DNA of 64,000 nucleotides, taken from NCBI RefSeq assembly GCF_020564565.1, contig NZ_JAJCTD010000005.1, positions 124,001-188,000 on the forward strand, in the 5' to 3' direction. The translations under genes were made by a program, and so were the position numbers. Positions 15,768 to 23,297 of this stretch are shown piece after piece; within the stretch, counting starts at the first letter, position 1, and each line of letters opens with the position of its first letter. The notes beneath the pieces are model-generated. The model searched no databases and was not told the DNA's origin. It worked only from the letters and a program-made list of their open reading frames with translations. The stretch is from Rhodobacter sp. Har01 (GTDB lineage Bacteria; Pseudomonadota; Alphaproteobacteria; Rhodobacterales; Rhodobacteraceae).

Positions 15768-16862
15768 ATGCGGCCTGCGGACGAGGCGGAACTGAGCGAG
15801 GCGATCCGCGGCGCCAACGGACCTCTGGTGGTGCGGGGCGGCGGCACGCGCGGGCTGTTCGGCGCCGGCGAGGCGCTGGACACCGGCGGGATCACCGGGG
15901 TGCGGCTTTATGAGCCGGCGGCGCTGACGCTGGTGGCGGCGGCGGGAACGCCGCTGGCCGAGGTCGAGGCGGTGCTGGCGGCCGAGCGGCAGCGGCTGGC
16001 CTTCGAGCCGGCCGACCTGCGCGGGCTGCTGGAGCGGGACGGCGTGTCGACCATCGGCGGGGTCGCGGCCGAAAACGCCAGCGGGCCACGGCGGGTGCAG
16101 GTCGGGGCGGCGCGGGACGCCATGCTGGGGGTGCGGTTTGTCGATGGCACCGGGGCGGTGGTGGCCAATGGCGGGCGGGTGATGAAGAACGTCACCGGCT
16201 ATGATCTGGTCAAGCTGATGGCCGGCAGCCGGGGCACGCTGGGCGTGCTGACCGAGGTGGCCTTCAAGGTGCAGGCCCAGCCCGAGGCCGAGGCGACGCT
16301 GGTCGGCGAGGGGTTCTCGGCCGCCTCGGGGCTGGCCGCGCTGCGGGCGGCGCTGGCGTCGCCGTTCGACGTGTCGGGGGCTGCCTTTGTGTCGGGGCAG
16401 GTGCTGCTGCGCATTGAGGGGATGGCGGGATCGGTGGCCTACCGGGCCGGGCGGCTGCGGGCGCTGACGGCGGGCGATTGGACCTTGGTCGAGGGCGCCG
16501 AGAGTGCCGCGCTGTGGCGGGCGGTGCGTGATGTGCAGGCCTTTGCCGGACGGCCGGGGGCGGTGTGGCGCATCTCCTGCGTGCCCGGCGAGGCGCTGGC
16601 GGTGCCGCAGGCGCTGGCCGCCGCCCGGGTTCCGCACGAGGCGCTGTGGGACTGGGGCGGTGGCCTGTTATGGTTGATCTGCCCCGAGGGGCAGGGGCGT
16701 GTGATCCGCTCGGCGCTGGGCGAACGCGGCCATGCCACGCGGGTGCGCGGCGACGAGGCCGCGCCCGCCCTGCCGCCGCTGTCACCGCAGGTGGCGGCGC
16801 TTGAGGCGGGGCTGCGCGCGAGGTTCGACCCGCGCGGCCTGTTTGCCGGGGGGCGCGGCTGA
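15768..16862 (+). CDS. glcE: Glycolate oxidase subunit GlcE
   Basis: 364 aa, second FAD-binding subunit of glycolate oxidase. The FAD-binding part shows GPLVVRGGGTRGLFG near residue 21 and later TGYDLVKLMAGSRGTLGVL. The ATG at 15768 is chosen because it follows AGGGGC and begins with the MRPADEAEL pattern common at GlcE N-termini. The in-frame ATG at 15750 lies within the repeat tail agatgaaaag and is less likely. The stop overlaps the glcF start (TGATG), so the two genes are translationally coupled. Confidence 0.94.
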   Translation: MRPADEAELSEAIRGANGPLVVRGGGTRGLFGAGEALDTGGITGVRLYEPAALTLVAAAGTPLAEVEAVLAAERQRLAFEPADLRGLLERDGVSTIGGVAAENASGPRRVQVGAARDAMLGVRFVDGTGAVVANGGRVMKNVTGYDLVKLMAGSRGTLGVLTEVAFKVQAQPEAEATLVGEGFSAASGLAALRAALASPFDVSGAAFVSGQVLLRIEGMAGSVAYRAGRLRALTAGDWTLVEGAESAALWRAVRDVQAFAGRPGAVWRISCVPGEALAVPQALAAARVPHEALWDWGGGLLWLICPEGQGRVIRSALGERGHATRVRGDEAAPALPPLSPQVAALEAGLRARFDPRGLFAGGRG

Positions 16863-18151
16863 TGCAGACCAATTTCACCGAGGCGCAGTTGCGTGACCCG
16901 GGGTTGGCCCGCGCCAATGAAATCCTGCGGACTTGCGTGCATTGCGGCTTCTGCACCGCGACCTGCCCGACCTATCAGGTGCTGGGCGACGAGTTGGACA
17001 GCCCTCGCGGCCGCATCTACCTGATCAAGGAGATGCTGGAGACCGGCCGCCCGGCCGATGCCAAGACGGTCAAGCACATCGACCGCTGCCTGTCGTGCCT
17101 GTCGTGCATGACGACCTGCCCCTCGGGGGTGCATTACATGCACCTGATCGACCACGCCCGGGTGCATGTGGAAAAGACCTACCGCCGGCCGCTGATGGAC
17201 CGGCTGCTGCGCGGGCTCTTGGCGCGGGTGCTGCCCTATCCGGGGCGGCTGCGGCTGGCCTTGCGGGCGGCGGCACTGGGGCGGCCCCTAGCGCGGCTGA
17301 TCCCCGATGCCCGGCTGCGGGCGATGCTGGCGCTGGCGCCGCAGCGGGTACCGCCGGCCAGTGCCAGCGACAGGCCGCAGGTCTTTGCCGCAACCGGCCC
17401 GCGGCGGATGCGGGTGGCCCTGCTGACCGGCTGCGCGCAAAAGGCGCTGGACCCGGATATCAACGACGCCACCATCCGGCTGTTGCGCCGCTTCGGCTGC
17501 GAGGTGGTGGTGGCGCGGGGCGCGGGCTGCTGCGGGGCGCTGACGCATCACATGGGCAAGGACACCCTGGCCCATGCCAGTGCCGCGGCCAACATCCGGG
17601 CCTGGGTGGCCGAGGCGCAGGGCGAGGGCCTTGACGCCATCGTCATCAACACCAGCGGCTGCGGCACCACCGTCAAGGACTATGGCCACATGTTCCGCAA
17701 CGATCCGGCGCTGTCCGGGGACGCCGCGCGCATCGTGGCGCTGGCGCTGGACGTGACCGAACTGCTGGCCCGGCTGGACCTTCCCGAAGGCGCGCCCAAG
17801 GGGCTGCGGGTGGCCTATCACTCGGCCTGCTCGCTGCAGCACGGCCAGCGGGTCACCACGGCGCCGAAAGACCTGCTGAAACGCGCCGGGTTCGAGGTGG
17901 TGGAACCCGCCGACAGCCACCTGTGCTGCGGCAGCGCGGGCACCTACAACCTGCTGCAACCCGCTATCAGCGGCGAGTTGAAGACCCGCAAGGTGCAAAC
18001 GCTTGAGGCCCGCAAGCCCGACGTCATCGCCGCCGGAAACATCGGCTGCATCACCCAGATCGGCTCGGGCACCGCCGTGCCGGTGGTGCATACGGTGGAG
18101 CTGCTGGACTGGGCGACGGGCGGGCCGCGGCCAAGGGCAATGGGCGGCTAG
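16862..18151 (+). CDS. glcF: Glycolate oxidase iron-sulfur subunit GlcF
   Basis: 429 aa. Two 4Fe-4S motifs are complete: Cys25, 28, 31, 35 (CVHCGFCTATCP) and Cys76, 79, 82, 86 (CLSCLSCMTTCP). Two downstream cysteine-rich CCG domains follow, with GAGCCGALTHHMG and SHLCCGSAGTYNLLQ. The protein passes electrons from GlcD/GlcE to the membrane quinone pool. It is the last gene of glcDEF. The next gene is a secreted protease-like protein, so the operon probably ends here, although no classic terminator is visible. Confidence 0.96.
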   Translation: MQTNFTEAQLRDPGLARANEILRTCVHCGFCTATCPTYQVLGDELDSPRGRIYLIKEMLETGRPADAKTVKHIDRCLSCLSCMTTCPSGVHYMHLIDHARVHVEKTYRRPLMDRLLRGLLARVLPYPGRLRLALRAAALGRPLARLIPDARLRAMLALAPQRVPPASASDRPQVFAATGPRRMRVALLTGCAQKALDPDINDATIRLLRRFGCEVVVARGAGCCGALTHHMGKDTLAHASAAANIRAWVAEAQGEGLDAIVINTSGCGTTVKDYGHMFRNDPALSGDAARIVALALDVTELLARLDLPEGAPKGLRVAYHSACSLQHGQRVTTAPKDLLKRAGFEVVEPADSHLCCGSAGTYNLLQPAISGELKTRKVQTLEARKPDVIAAGNIGCITQIGSGTAVPVVHTVELLDWATGGPRPRAMGG

Positions 18152-18232
18152 GTCGTGCCGCCGCCAGTCGGACGCGCCGCAAATCCGCCCGAATCCCTGC
18201 CTAACCCTGTGCGGAAGTCGCAGAGGATTGCC

Positions 18233-19060
18233 ATGCCGCGCCGTTTGACGCTTGCCCTTGCTCTGTGCCTGCCTCTGGGCCTTGCCCTGCCGGCTGCCGC
18301 CCCTGTGCTGGCCCAGGACACGGGTCTTATCGGCATGCCGACGGCAGATGACGCCAAGGGCTGGCAGGGGGTCGGCAAGCTGCTGCTGGGCGACCACGGC
18401 TTTTGCACCGCAGCCCTGATCGCACCGCAGATCGTGCTGACGGCGGCGCATTGCCTGTTCGACAAGGACACCGGCGCGCGCACGCCGGATGGCGAGATCA
18501 CCTTCCAGGCGGGCTGGCGGAATGGCCGGGCCGAGGCCTATCGCGGTGTGCGCCGGTCGGTGGCGCATCCCGACTATGCCCATGCCGACGACGAGGACGT
18601 CGCCCGCGTCGCCTATGATGTGGCGCTTCTGGAACTGGACCAGCCGATCCTTCTGCCGCAGCTCCTGCCCTTTTCGACCGCCCGCCAGCCCGGCAGCGGC
18701 GACGAGGTCAGCGTCGTCTCCTACGCCCATGACCGGTCGGAAATCCCTTCGATCGAAGAAGGCTGCGCAGTGCTTTCATCCTATCACGATGCGATGGTGC
18801 TGAGCTGCGACATCGACTTCGGATCGTCCGGCGCGCCGGTGTTCCTGGTGCGCGACGGGGTAGCGCGGGTGGTGTCGGTGATCTCGGCCAAGGCCGAGCT
18901 GGACGGCAAGAAGGTGGCGCTGGCAGTGCCGCTGGACGCGCCCCTGGCGGTGCTGCAGGCGGAACTGGCGGCGGCGGGCGAAACGCACAAGGCAGCGGCC
19001 GGGGTCCGGATCATCTCGGGCGGCGACGCCGGGGCCGGAGCCAAGTTCGTCTCGCCATGA
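18233..19060 (+). CDS. Secreted trypsin-like serine protease, first of a tandem pair
   Basis: 275 aa with a signal peptide (LALALCLPLGLALPAAAPVLAQ). The chymotrypsin-fold catalytic triad is complete: His73 in LTAAHC, Asp129 in YDVALLEL and Ser199 in DFGSSGAP. Cysteines 58/74 and 178/192 are placed for the conserved disulfides. The ATG at 18233 follows AGAGGA. Its product is about 40 residues longer at the C-terminus than a bare protease domain and ends in GAGAKFVSP. The stop overlaps the next protease gene by 4 nt. The substrate is unknown; the S1 family includes periplasmic and secreted enzymes. Confidence 0.88.
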   Translation: MPRRLTLALALCLPLGLALPAAAPVLAQDTGLIGMPTADDAKGWQGVGKLLLGDHGFCTAALIAPQIVLTAAHCLFDKDTGARTPDGEITFQAGWRNGRAEAYRGVRRSVAHPDYAHADDEDVARVAYDVALLELDQPILLPQLLPFSTARQPGSGDEVSVVSYAHDRSEIPSIEEGCAVLSSYHDAMVLSCDIDFGSSGAPVFLVRDGVARVVSVISAKAELDGKKVALAVPLDAPLAVLQAELAAAGETHKAAAGVRIISGGDAGAGAKFVSP

Positions 19061-19899
19061 AAGCTGCGGTGGCCGTTCTGGCGGCGCTGGCCGCGCTGGG
19101 GCCGGTGGCGGCCGAGACCACCGGGCTGGAACCGCTGACCCGGCGTGACCAGCTTCTGGGATTCGAGGCGGTGGGCCGGATCGAACTGGGCCGCGACGGC
19201 TTTTGCACCGGGGCGCTGATCTCGACCACGCTGGTGCTGACGGCCGCGCATTGTGTGCATGGCAGCGGCGGCACGCCGGTGGATCCCGGCGAGATCCTGT
19301 TCCGCGCCGGCTATTCCGAAGGGATGTCGATCCGCGAAGTGCGGGTCGCGCGCACCGTGGCGCATCCGGACTATGCGCCCGACACCCCGGTTTCGCCTGA
19401 GAACGTGCGGCATGACGTGGCGCTTCTGGAACTGGCCGAGCCGATTCCGGCCGCGGTGGCCGCGCCCTTCGCGCTGCGGGCGCCGGGCAAGGGCGACCAG
19501 GTCTCGGTCGTTTCCTATGCGGCCGGTCGCGAGGATGTGCTGACCTGGCAAAGGGCCTGCAATGTGCTTGGCCGGGCCGAAGGGCTGATCGCGATGGACT
19601 GCGACGTCAGTTTCGGATCGTCCGGTGCGCCGGTGCTGGACCGGACAGGGTCGCGGGCGCAGATCGTCTCGATCATCTCGGCCGGCGGGCCGGTCGAGGG
19701 CGTGAACGTGGCCTATGGCATGGACCTGCCGCAGGTGGTTGCCGAACTGAAGGACCTGCTGGCCAAGGGCAAGCCGCTGGCGGTGGCAGGCTCTGGACCA
19801 GGCTCTGGGGCAGAGGCGGCAACGGCGCCCAAGGCGCGGCGGCTGGGCGTGGGCGACGGCACCAACCGCGACATCGGGGCGCGTTTCGTCAAGCCTTGA
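19057..19899 (+). CDS. Secreted trypsin-like serine protease, second of a tandem pair
   Basis: 280 aa, a paralogue of the preceding gene, with a signal peptide ending near Ala19-Glu20. Triad residues are His65 (LTAAHC), Asp120 (HDVALLEL) and Ser189 (SFGSSGAP). The two proteins share blocks such as DGFCTGALI / HGFCTAALI and DQVSVVSYA / DEVSVVSYA. Both end in a similar tail, here DIGARFVKP after a 55-residue variable linker. The 4-nt overlap indicates co-translation. A duplication origin is evident; division of labour between the copies is not readable from sequence. Confidence 0.88.
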   Translation: MKAAVAVLAALAALGPVAAETTGLEPLTRRDQLLGFEAVGRIELGRDGFCTGALISTTLVLTAAHCVHGSGGTPVDPGEILFRAGYSEGMSIREVRVARTVAHPDYAPDTPVSPENVRHDVALLELAEPIPAAVAAPFALRAPGKGDQVSVVSYAAGREDVLTWQRACNVLGRAEGLIAMDCDVSFGSSGAPVLDRTGSRAQIVSIISAGGPVEGVNVAYGMDLPQVVAELKDLLAKGKPLAVAGSGPGSGAEAATAPKARRLGVGDGTNRDIGARFVKP

Positions 19900-19906
19900 G
19901 CGGGGT

Positions 19907-19935
19907 CTTGAAGGCGCCGCCGGGAATTCCCAAAT
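19907..19935 (+). promoter_or_regulatory. Candidate heat-shock (sigma32/RpoH) promoter of hsp20
   Basis: CTTGAA (19907-19912) and CCCAAAT (19929-19935) are separated by 16 bp, close to the RpoH pattern CTTGAA - spacer - CCCAT-like -10. It begins 7 bp after the second protease gene and lies about 95 bp before the Hsp20 start. Confidence 0.5.
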
Positions 19936-20031
19936 GACCAATGCCGGGCGCCATGATGGGCCCGGCACATCGGCCCGGCCCCGGCAAGGGGCGGGCCATC
20001 CTGACGACGCATCGCTTTTCGGAGGATGAAC

Positions 20032-20505
20032 ATGCGCAGCTTCGACTTTGCCCCCCTTTACCGTGCCACCGTCGGCTTTGACCGCGTGGCCGACCTGATG
20101 GACCGGGTCCTGTCCGCGGACATCGCCCAGCCCACCTATCCGCCCTACAACATCGAAAAGACCGCCGAGAATGCCTATCGCATCTCGATCGCGGTGGCCG
20201 GTTTCACCCCCGACGACCTGTCGGTCGAGGTCAAGGACGGCAGCCTGAACGTCGCCGCCCGCAAGGCCGCCGACGATTCCGAGCGCGCCTTCCTGCACCG
20301 TGGCATCGCCACCCGCGCGTTCGAGCGCCGCTTTGCGCTGGCCGACCATGTCCGCGTCTCGGGCGCGGTGCATGAACACGGCATGCTGCACATCGACCTG
20401 GTGCGCGAAGTGCCCGAGGCGATGAAGCCCCGCCGGATCGAGATCGCCCGCCCGGCCAAGTCCGAAACGCCGGCGCTGGAAGCCAAGGCCGAAACGGTGA
20501 ACTGA
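20032..20505 (+). CDS. Hsp20/alpha-crystallin family small heat-shock protein
   Basis: 157 aa, in the size range of IbpA/IbpB-like holdases. The N-terminal part starts RSFDFAPLYRATVGFDRVAD and PYNIEKTAENAYRISIAVAGF introduces the alpha-crystallin domain, ending near IDLVREVPEAMKPRRIEI, which carries a degenerate I-x-I motif. ATG at 20032 is preferred over 20026 because GGAGG is directly against the earlier one and a few bases from the later. Its own heat-shock-type promoter and a perfect terminator bracket it, so it is monocistronic. Confidence 0.95.
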   Translation: MRSFDFAPLYRATVGFDRVADLMDRVLSADIAQPTYPPYNIEKTAENAYRISIAVAGFTPDDLSVEVKDGSLNVAARKAADDSERAFLHRGIATRAFERRFALADHVRVSGAVHEHGMLHIDLVREVPEAMKPRRIEIARPAKSETPALEAKAETVN

Positions 20506-20526
20506 CCGGCTCAGCCCGAACATGCC

Positions 20527-20554
20527 AAGGCCCGGGGAATTCCCCGGGCCTTTT
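20527..20554 (+). terminator. Rho-independent terminator of hsp20
   Basis: A perfect 26-bp palindrome (20527-20552) with arms aaggcccggggaa/ttccccgggcctt is followed by a T run. It sits between hsp20 and the convergent VWA gene. Confidence 0.85.
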
Positions 20555-20569
20555 CCGTTTCCAAAGGTT

Positions 20570-22627
20570 TCAGCGGTCCAGGCCTTGCGCCAGCCGCATC
20601 AGGTTGACCGCCTCGATCCGGTAGCCATAGGCATCGTCGCCCCGCGCCGACAGCGCCAGCGCGATGGCCTGATCCCAACCCCAGTCGCCCAGATAGACGC
20701 TGTCGGTCAGCAACTGGCCAAAGCCCGCGATGGCGGCGGCAAAGCGCGCCTCGTCGGTGGCCGGTTCTTGCCCGGTGATCGGCGTCTCGACCAACTGGCT
20801 TTCCCCTTCGCCCGGCGCCTTCCAGCGCAGCCGCAGAAAGCCCAGCTCGCCCGCCGCGCCTTCGGTCGCCGCCGCCGTGCCATAGCGCAAGGGATCGTTC
20901 AGCAGCGCGTCCGACCCGGGTGCCGTGACCTCGTAGATCGCGGTCACCTGCAGCCCGGCGCCGATCTCGCCCGCGTCCACCGCGTCGTTGTTGAAGTCCT
21001 CGCGCCGCAGCGCCCGGGTCTCATAGCCGATCAGCCGGTATTCCGCGACCTGGGCGGGATTCCACTCGACTTGCACTTTCACGTCATCGGCAATGGGGAA
21101 AAGCGCCCCTGTCTGCTGGTCCACCAGCACTTTTCGCGCTTCCGACAGGGTGTCGATATAGGACGCCGTGCCGTTGCCGTTCTGCGCCAGCGCCTGCATC
21201 GTGGCATCGTCCAGATTGCCCCGGCCAAAGCCCAGCACCGACAGATACACCCCCTCGTCGCGCTTGCGGGCGATGAAATCCTCCAGCCCCGCAGGGTCGG
21301 ACAGGCCGACGTTGAAATCGCCGTCCGTCGCCAGCAGCACCCGGCTGACCTCGCCTTCGGCGGCCATGCCCGCGGCCACCTGATAGGCCAGCTCGATCCC
21401 TTCCGCCCCGGCGGTCGACCCGCCGGCCATCAGCCCGTCCAGCGCGGCCAGGATCCTGTCCCGCTCGGCGGCCCTGGTGGGCGGCAGCACCTCGCCGGCC
21501 GATCCGGCATAGGTGACGATGGCGATCTGATCCTCGGGGCGCAGTTCCGCCAGCATCAATGACAGCGACTGCTTCAGAAGGCCCAGTTTGCCCGGGTCTT
21601 CCATGCTGCCCGAAGTGTCGATCAGGAACACCAGATTCAGCGGCGGGCGATCAGCCACGGCGGGCAGCTCGCCCTGCAGCCCGATGGTGACCAGCCTTGT
21701 GCCGGGGTTCCAGGGCGTCGGCATCACCGAAACCGTGGTGCGGAAGGCTTGCCCCGCCTCGGGTGCGGGGTAGGCATAGGGGAAATAGTTCACCATTTCC
21801 TCGACCCGCACCTGATCAGGCGTCGGCAGCGACCCGAGGTCCAGGGTGGACCGGACCACCGCATAGGAGGCCGTGTCGATATCGGTCGAGAAGGTGGACA
21901 CCGGCTCTTCCGCCGTCACCTTCACAGGGTTTGCCTCGGCAGTGGCAAACTCCTCGGTGTTCGGTTCAAGCTGCGGCATCGGCATCGGCTCGGCCGCAGG
22001 CGCGGCGACCGAGGGCATCGTCGCCCCGCCCGCCGCCAGATCGCCGACCAGGCCTTCGGATTTCTCCTTGCGGGCGCGGCCCATCTCTTCTTCGGTCAGG
22101 TAGGCCAGCGCGTCTTCCTGAAGGGTTTCGTTCGCCGCCTGGTCGGTGCGGCTGTCGGCCTCGGGCGCGGCGTCGGCGGCTGAGGCGGCCGGCTTAGGTT
22201 CGGCCGGCGTCACCGCCACAGGCGCATCCGCCCCGGGCGGGGTGCCGGCATCGGCCAGGGAAGAGGCTTCCGGCTTCGGCGCCTCTGGCGCCAGGGTGCG
22301 GGGGGCAACCGGCGGCCCGCCGGGGCTGCGCAGCTGTTCGGTCACCGGCAGCAGCACGGCAACGCCCACGACCAGGGCGGCAATCGAGGTGGTGGCGGCC
22401 AGCGCGGGCCGGGTGGTCAGAAGGGTCAGCATGGAACGCACTCCGTTCAGGAACCCCGCCCGCGGTGGGCGGTCTTCCTTCGGACGCGACGCAGGGCCGG
22501 AAGCTTGGAGCCGGTCGAAGTTTTCCATCGCAAGCGCCAGCGCGCGGGCCTTCGCCTCGCCGTCAGGCGGCGGGGCGGCCTTGAGACCGGCCTTCAGCCT
22601 CTCAAGCGGATCGCGGTCTTCGGTCAT
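20570..22627 (-). CDS. Membrane-anchored VWA domain protein (YfbK-like), candidate anti-sigma partner
   Basis: 685 aa. The first 70 residues are cytoplasmic and charged (DRDPLERLKAGLKAAPPPDG), then one membrane segment (about 73-94) leads to a proline- and acid-rich linker and a von Willebrand factor A domain. The MIDAS motif DTSGSMED lies near residue 334, followed by a C-terminal region resembling DUF3520. YfbK-like proteins have this architecture. The ATG at 22627 overlaps the sigma-factor stop by 4 nt, the usual arrangement for ECF sigma factors and their anti-sigma factors, so sigma control through the N-terminal segment is a reasonable inference. It ends just before the hsp20 terminator. 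Confidence 0.88.
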   Translation of the reverse strand: MTEDRDPLERLKAGLKAAPPPDGEAKARALALAMENFDRLQASGPASRPKEDRPPRAGFLNGVRSMLTLLTTRPALAATTSIAALVVGVAVLLPVTEQLRSPGGPPVAPRTLAPEAPKPEASSLADAGTPPGADAPVAVTPAEPKPAASAADAAPEADSRTDQAANETLQEDALAYLTEEEMGRARKEKSEGLVGDLAAGGATMPSVAAPAAEPMPMPQLEPNTEEFATAEANPVKVTAEEPVSTFSTDIDTASYAVVRSTLDLGSLPTPDQVRVEEMVNYFPYAYPAPEAGQAFRTTVSVMPTPWNPGTRLVTIGLQGELPAVADRPPLNLVFLIDTSGSMEDPGKLGLLKQSLSLMLAELRPEDQIAIVTYAGSAGEVLPPTRAAERDRILAALDGLMAGGSTAGAEGIELAYQVAAGMAAEGEVSRVLLATDGDFNVGLSDPAGLEDFIARKRDEGVYLSVLGFGRGNLDDATMQALAQNGNGTASYIDTLSEARKVLVDQQTGALFPIADDVKVQVEWNPAQVAEYRLIGYETRALRREDFNNDAVDAGEIGAGLQVTAIYEVTAPGSDALLNDPLRYGTAAATEGAAGELGFLRLRWKAPGEGESQLVETPITGQEPATDEARFAAAIAGFGQLLTDSVYLGDWGWDQAIALALSARGDDAYGYRIEAVNLMRLAQGLDR

Positions 22628-23166
22628 GTCGCATCCTCCGCCGCCATCGCCCGCAGCCGTTTCTTCACTTCCGACATCCGCCAGGCGATGGTGCCTTCGG
22701 AAACCCCCAGCACGGCGCCGGCCTGGCTTTGGGTCATCTCTTCGCCTAGCACCAGCGCCAGCGTGTCGCGCAATTCGGGCGACAGCCGCGTCATCGCCTC
22801 GGCCAGCCAACCTTCGGCCTCGCGCTGCACGGCAATCTCGTCCTGCCGGGCAATCTCCCAATCCCCCCAGCCATCCGCTGCGCGGGCCCGCGTCGTCTGC
22901 CGCCGCCGCCGGTCATGTGCGGCGTTCACCACGATGCGGTACAGCCAGGTGGTGAACCGCGCTTCACCCCGAAACTGCGCCAGCTTGACCGGCAATGCGG
23001 CGCAGATGTCCTGGGCCAGGTCTTCCGCCTCGGCCCGCACCCCGGTCAGCCGGAAGGCCAGCCCGAAGATGCGGTCGTAGTGCCGCCCGACCAGCGTCGC
23101 AAAGGCAGCGCGGTCGCCGGCGTTGGCGGCCTTGGCCAGGGTCTCGTCCGAGGTATCCATCAGCAT
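22624..23166 (-). CDS. ECF-type RNA polymerase sigma factor
   Basis: About 180 aa. Region 2 covers FATLVGRHYDRIFGLAFRLT through ARFTTWLYRIVVNAAHDRRR, with DLAQDICAAL as the core-binding part. Region 4 is LSPELRDTLALVLGEEMTQS followed by the helix-turn-helix GAVLGVSEGTIAWRMSEVKK. The start is uncertain: ATG at 23166 is used and ATG at 23160 is equally possible; neither has a good ribosome binding site. It is followed by the VWA membrane protein with a 4-nt overlap and is divergent from the DUF3857/transglutaminase gene, which may be a target. Confidence 0.95.
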   Translation of the reverse strand: MLMDTSDETLAKAANAGDRAAFATLVGRHYDRIFGLAFRLTGVRAEAEDLAQDICAALPVKLAQFRGEARFTTWLYRIVVNAAHDRRRRQTTRARAADGWGDWEIARQDEIAVQREAEGWLAEAMTRLSPELRDTLALVLGEEMTQSQAGAVLGVSEGTIAWRMSEVKKRLRAMAAEDAT

Positions 23167-23297
23167 GACGGTAGTTTGACGCACACCGACCCGCAATCCT
23201 TGGCGCCCGCGCCGGCACCCGCGTCCCTCTCTTGCCCGCCACCCGCTTGTCCGGCCGCGGGGCCTCCCCTAGGGTGCGAACACCTTGGGAAAACACC

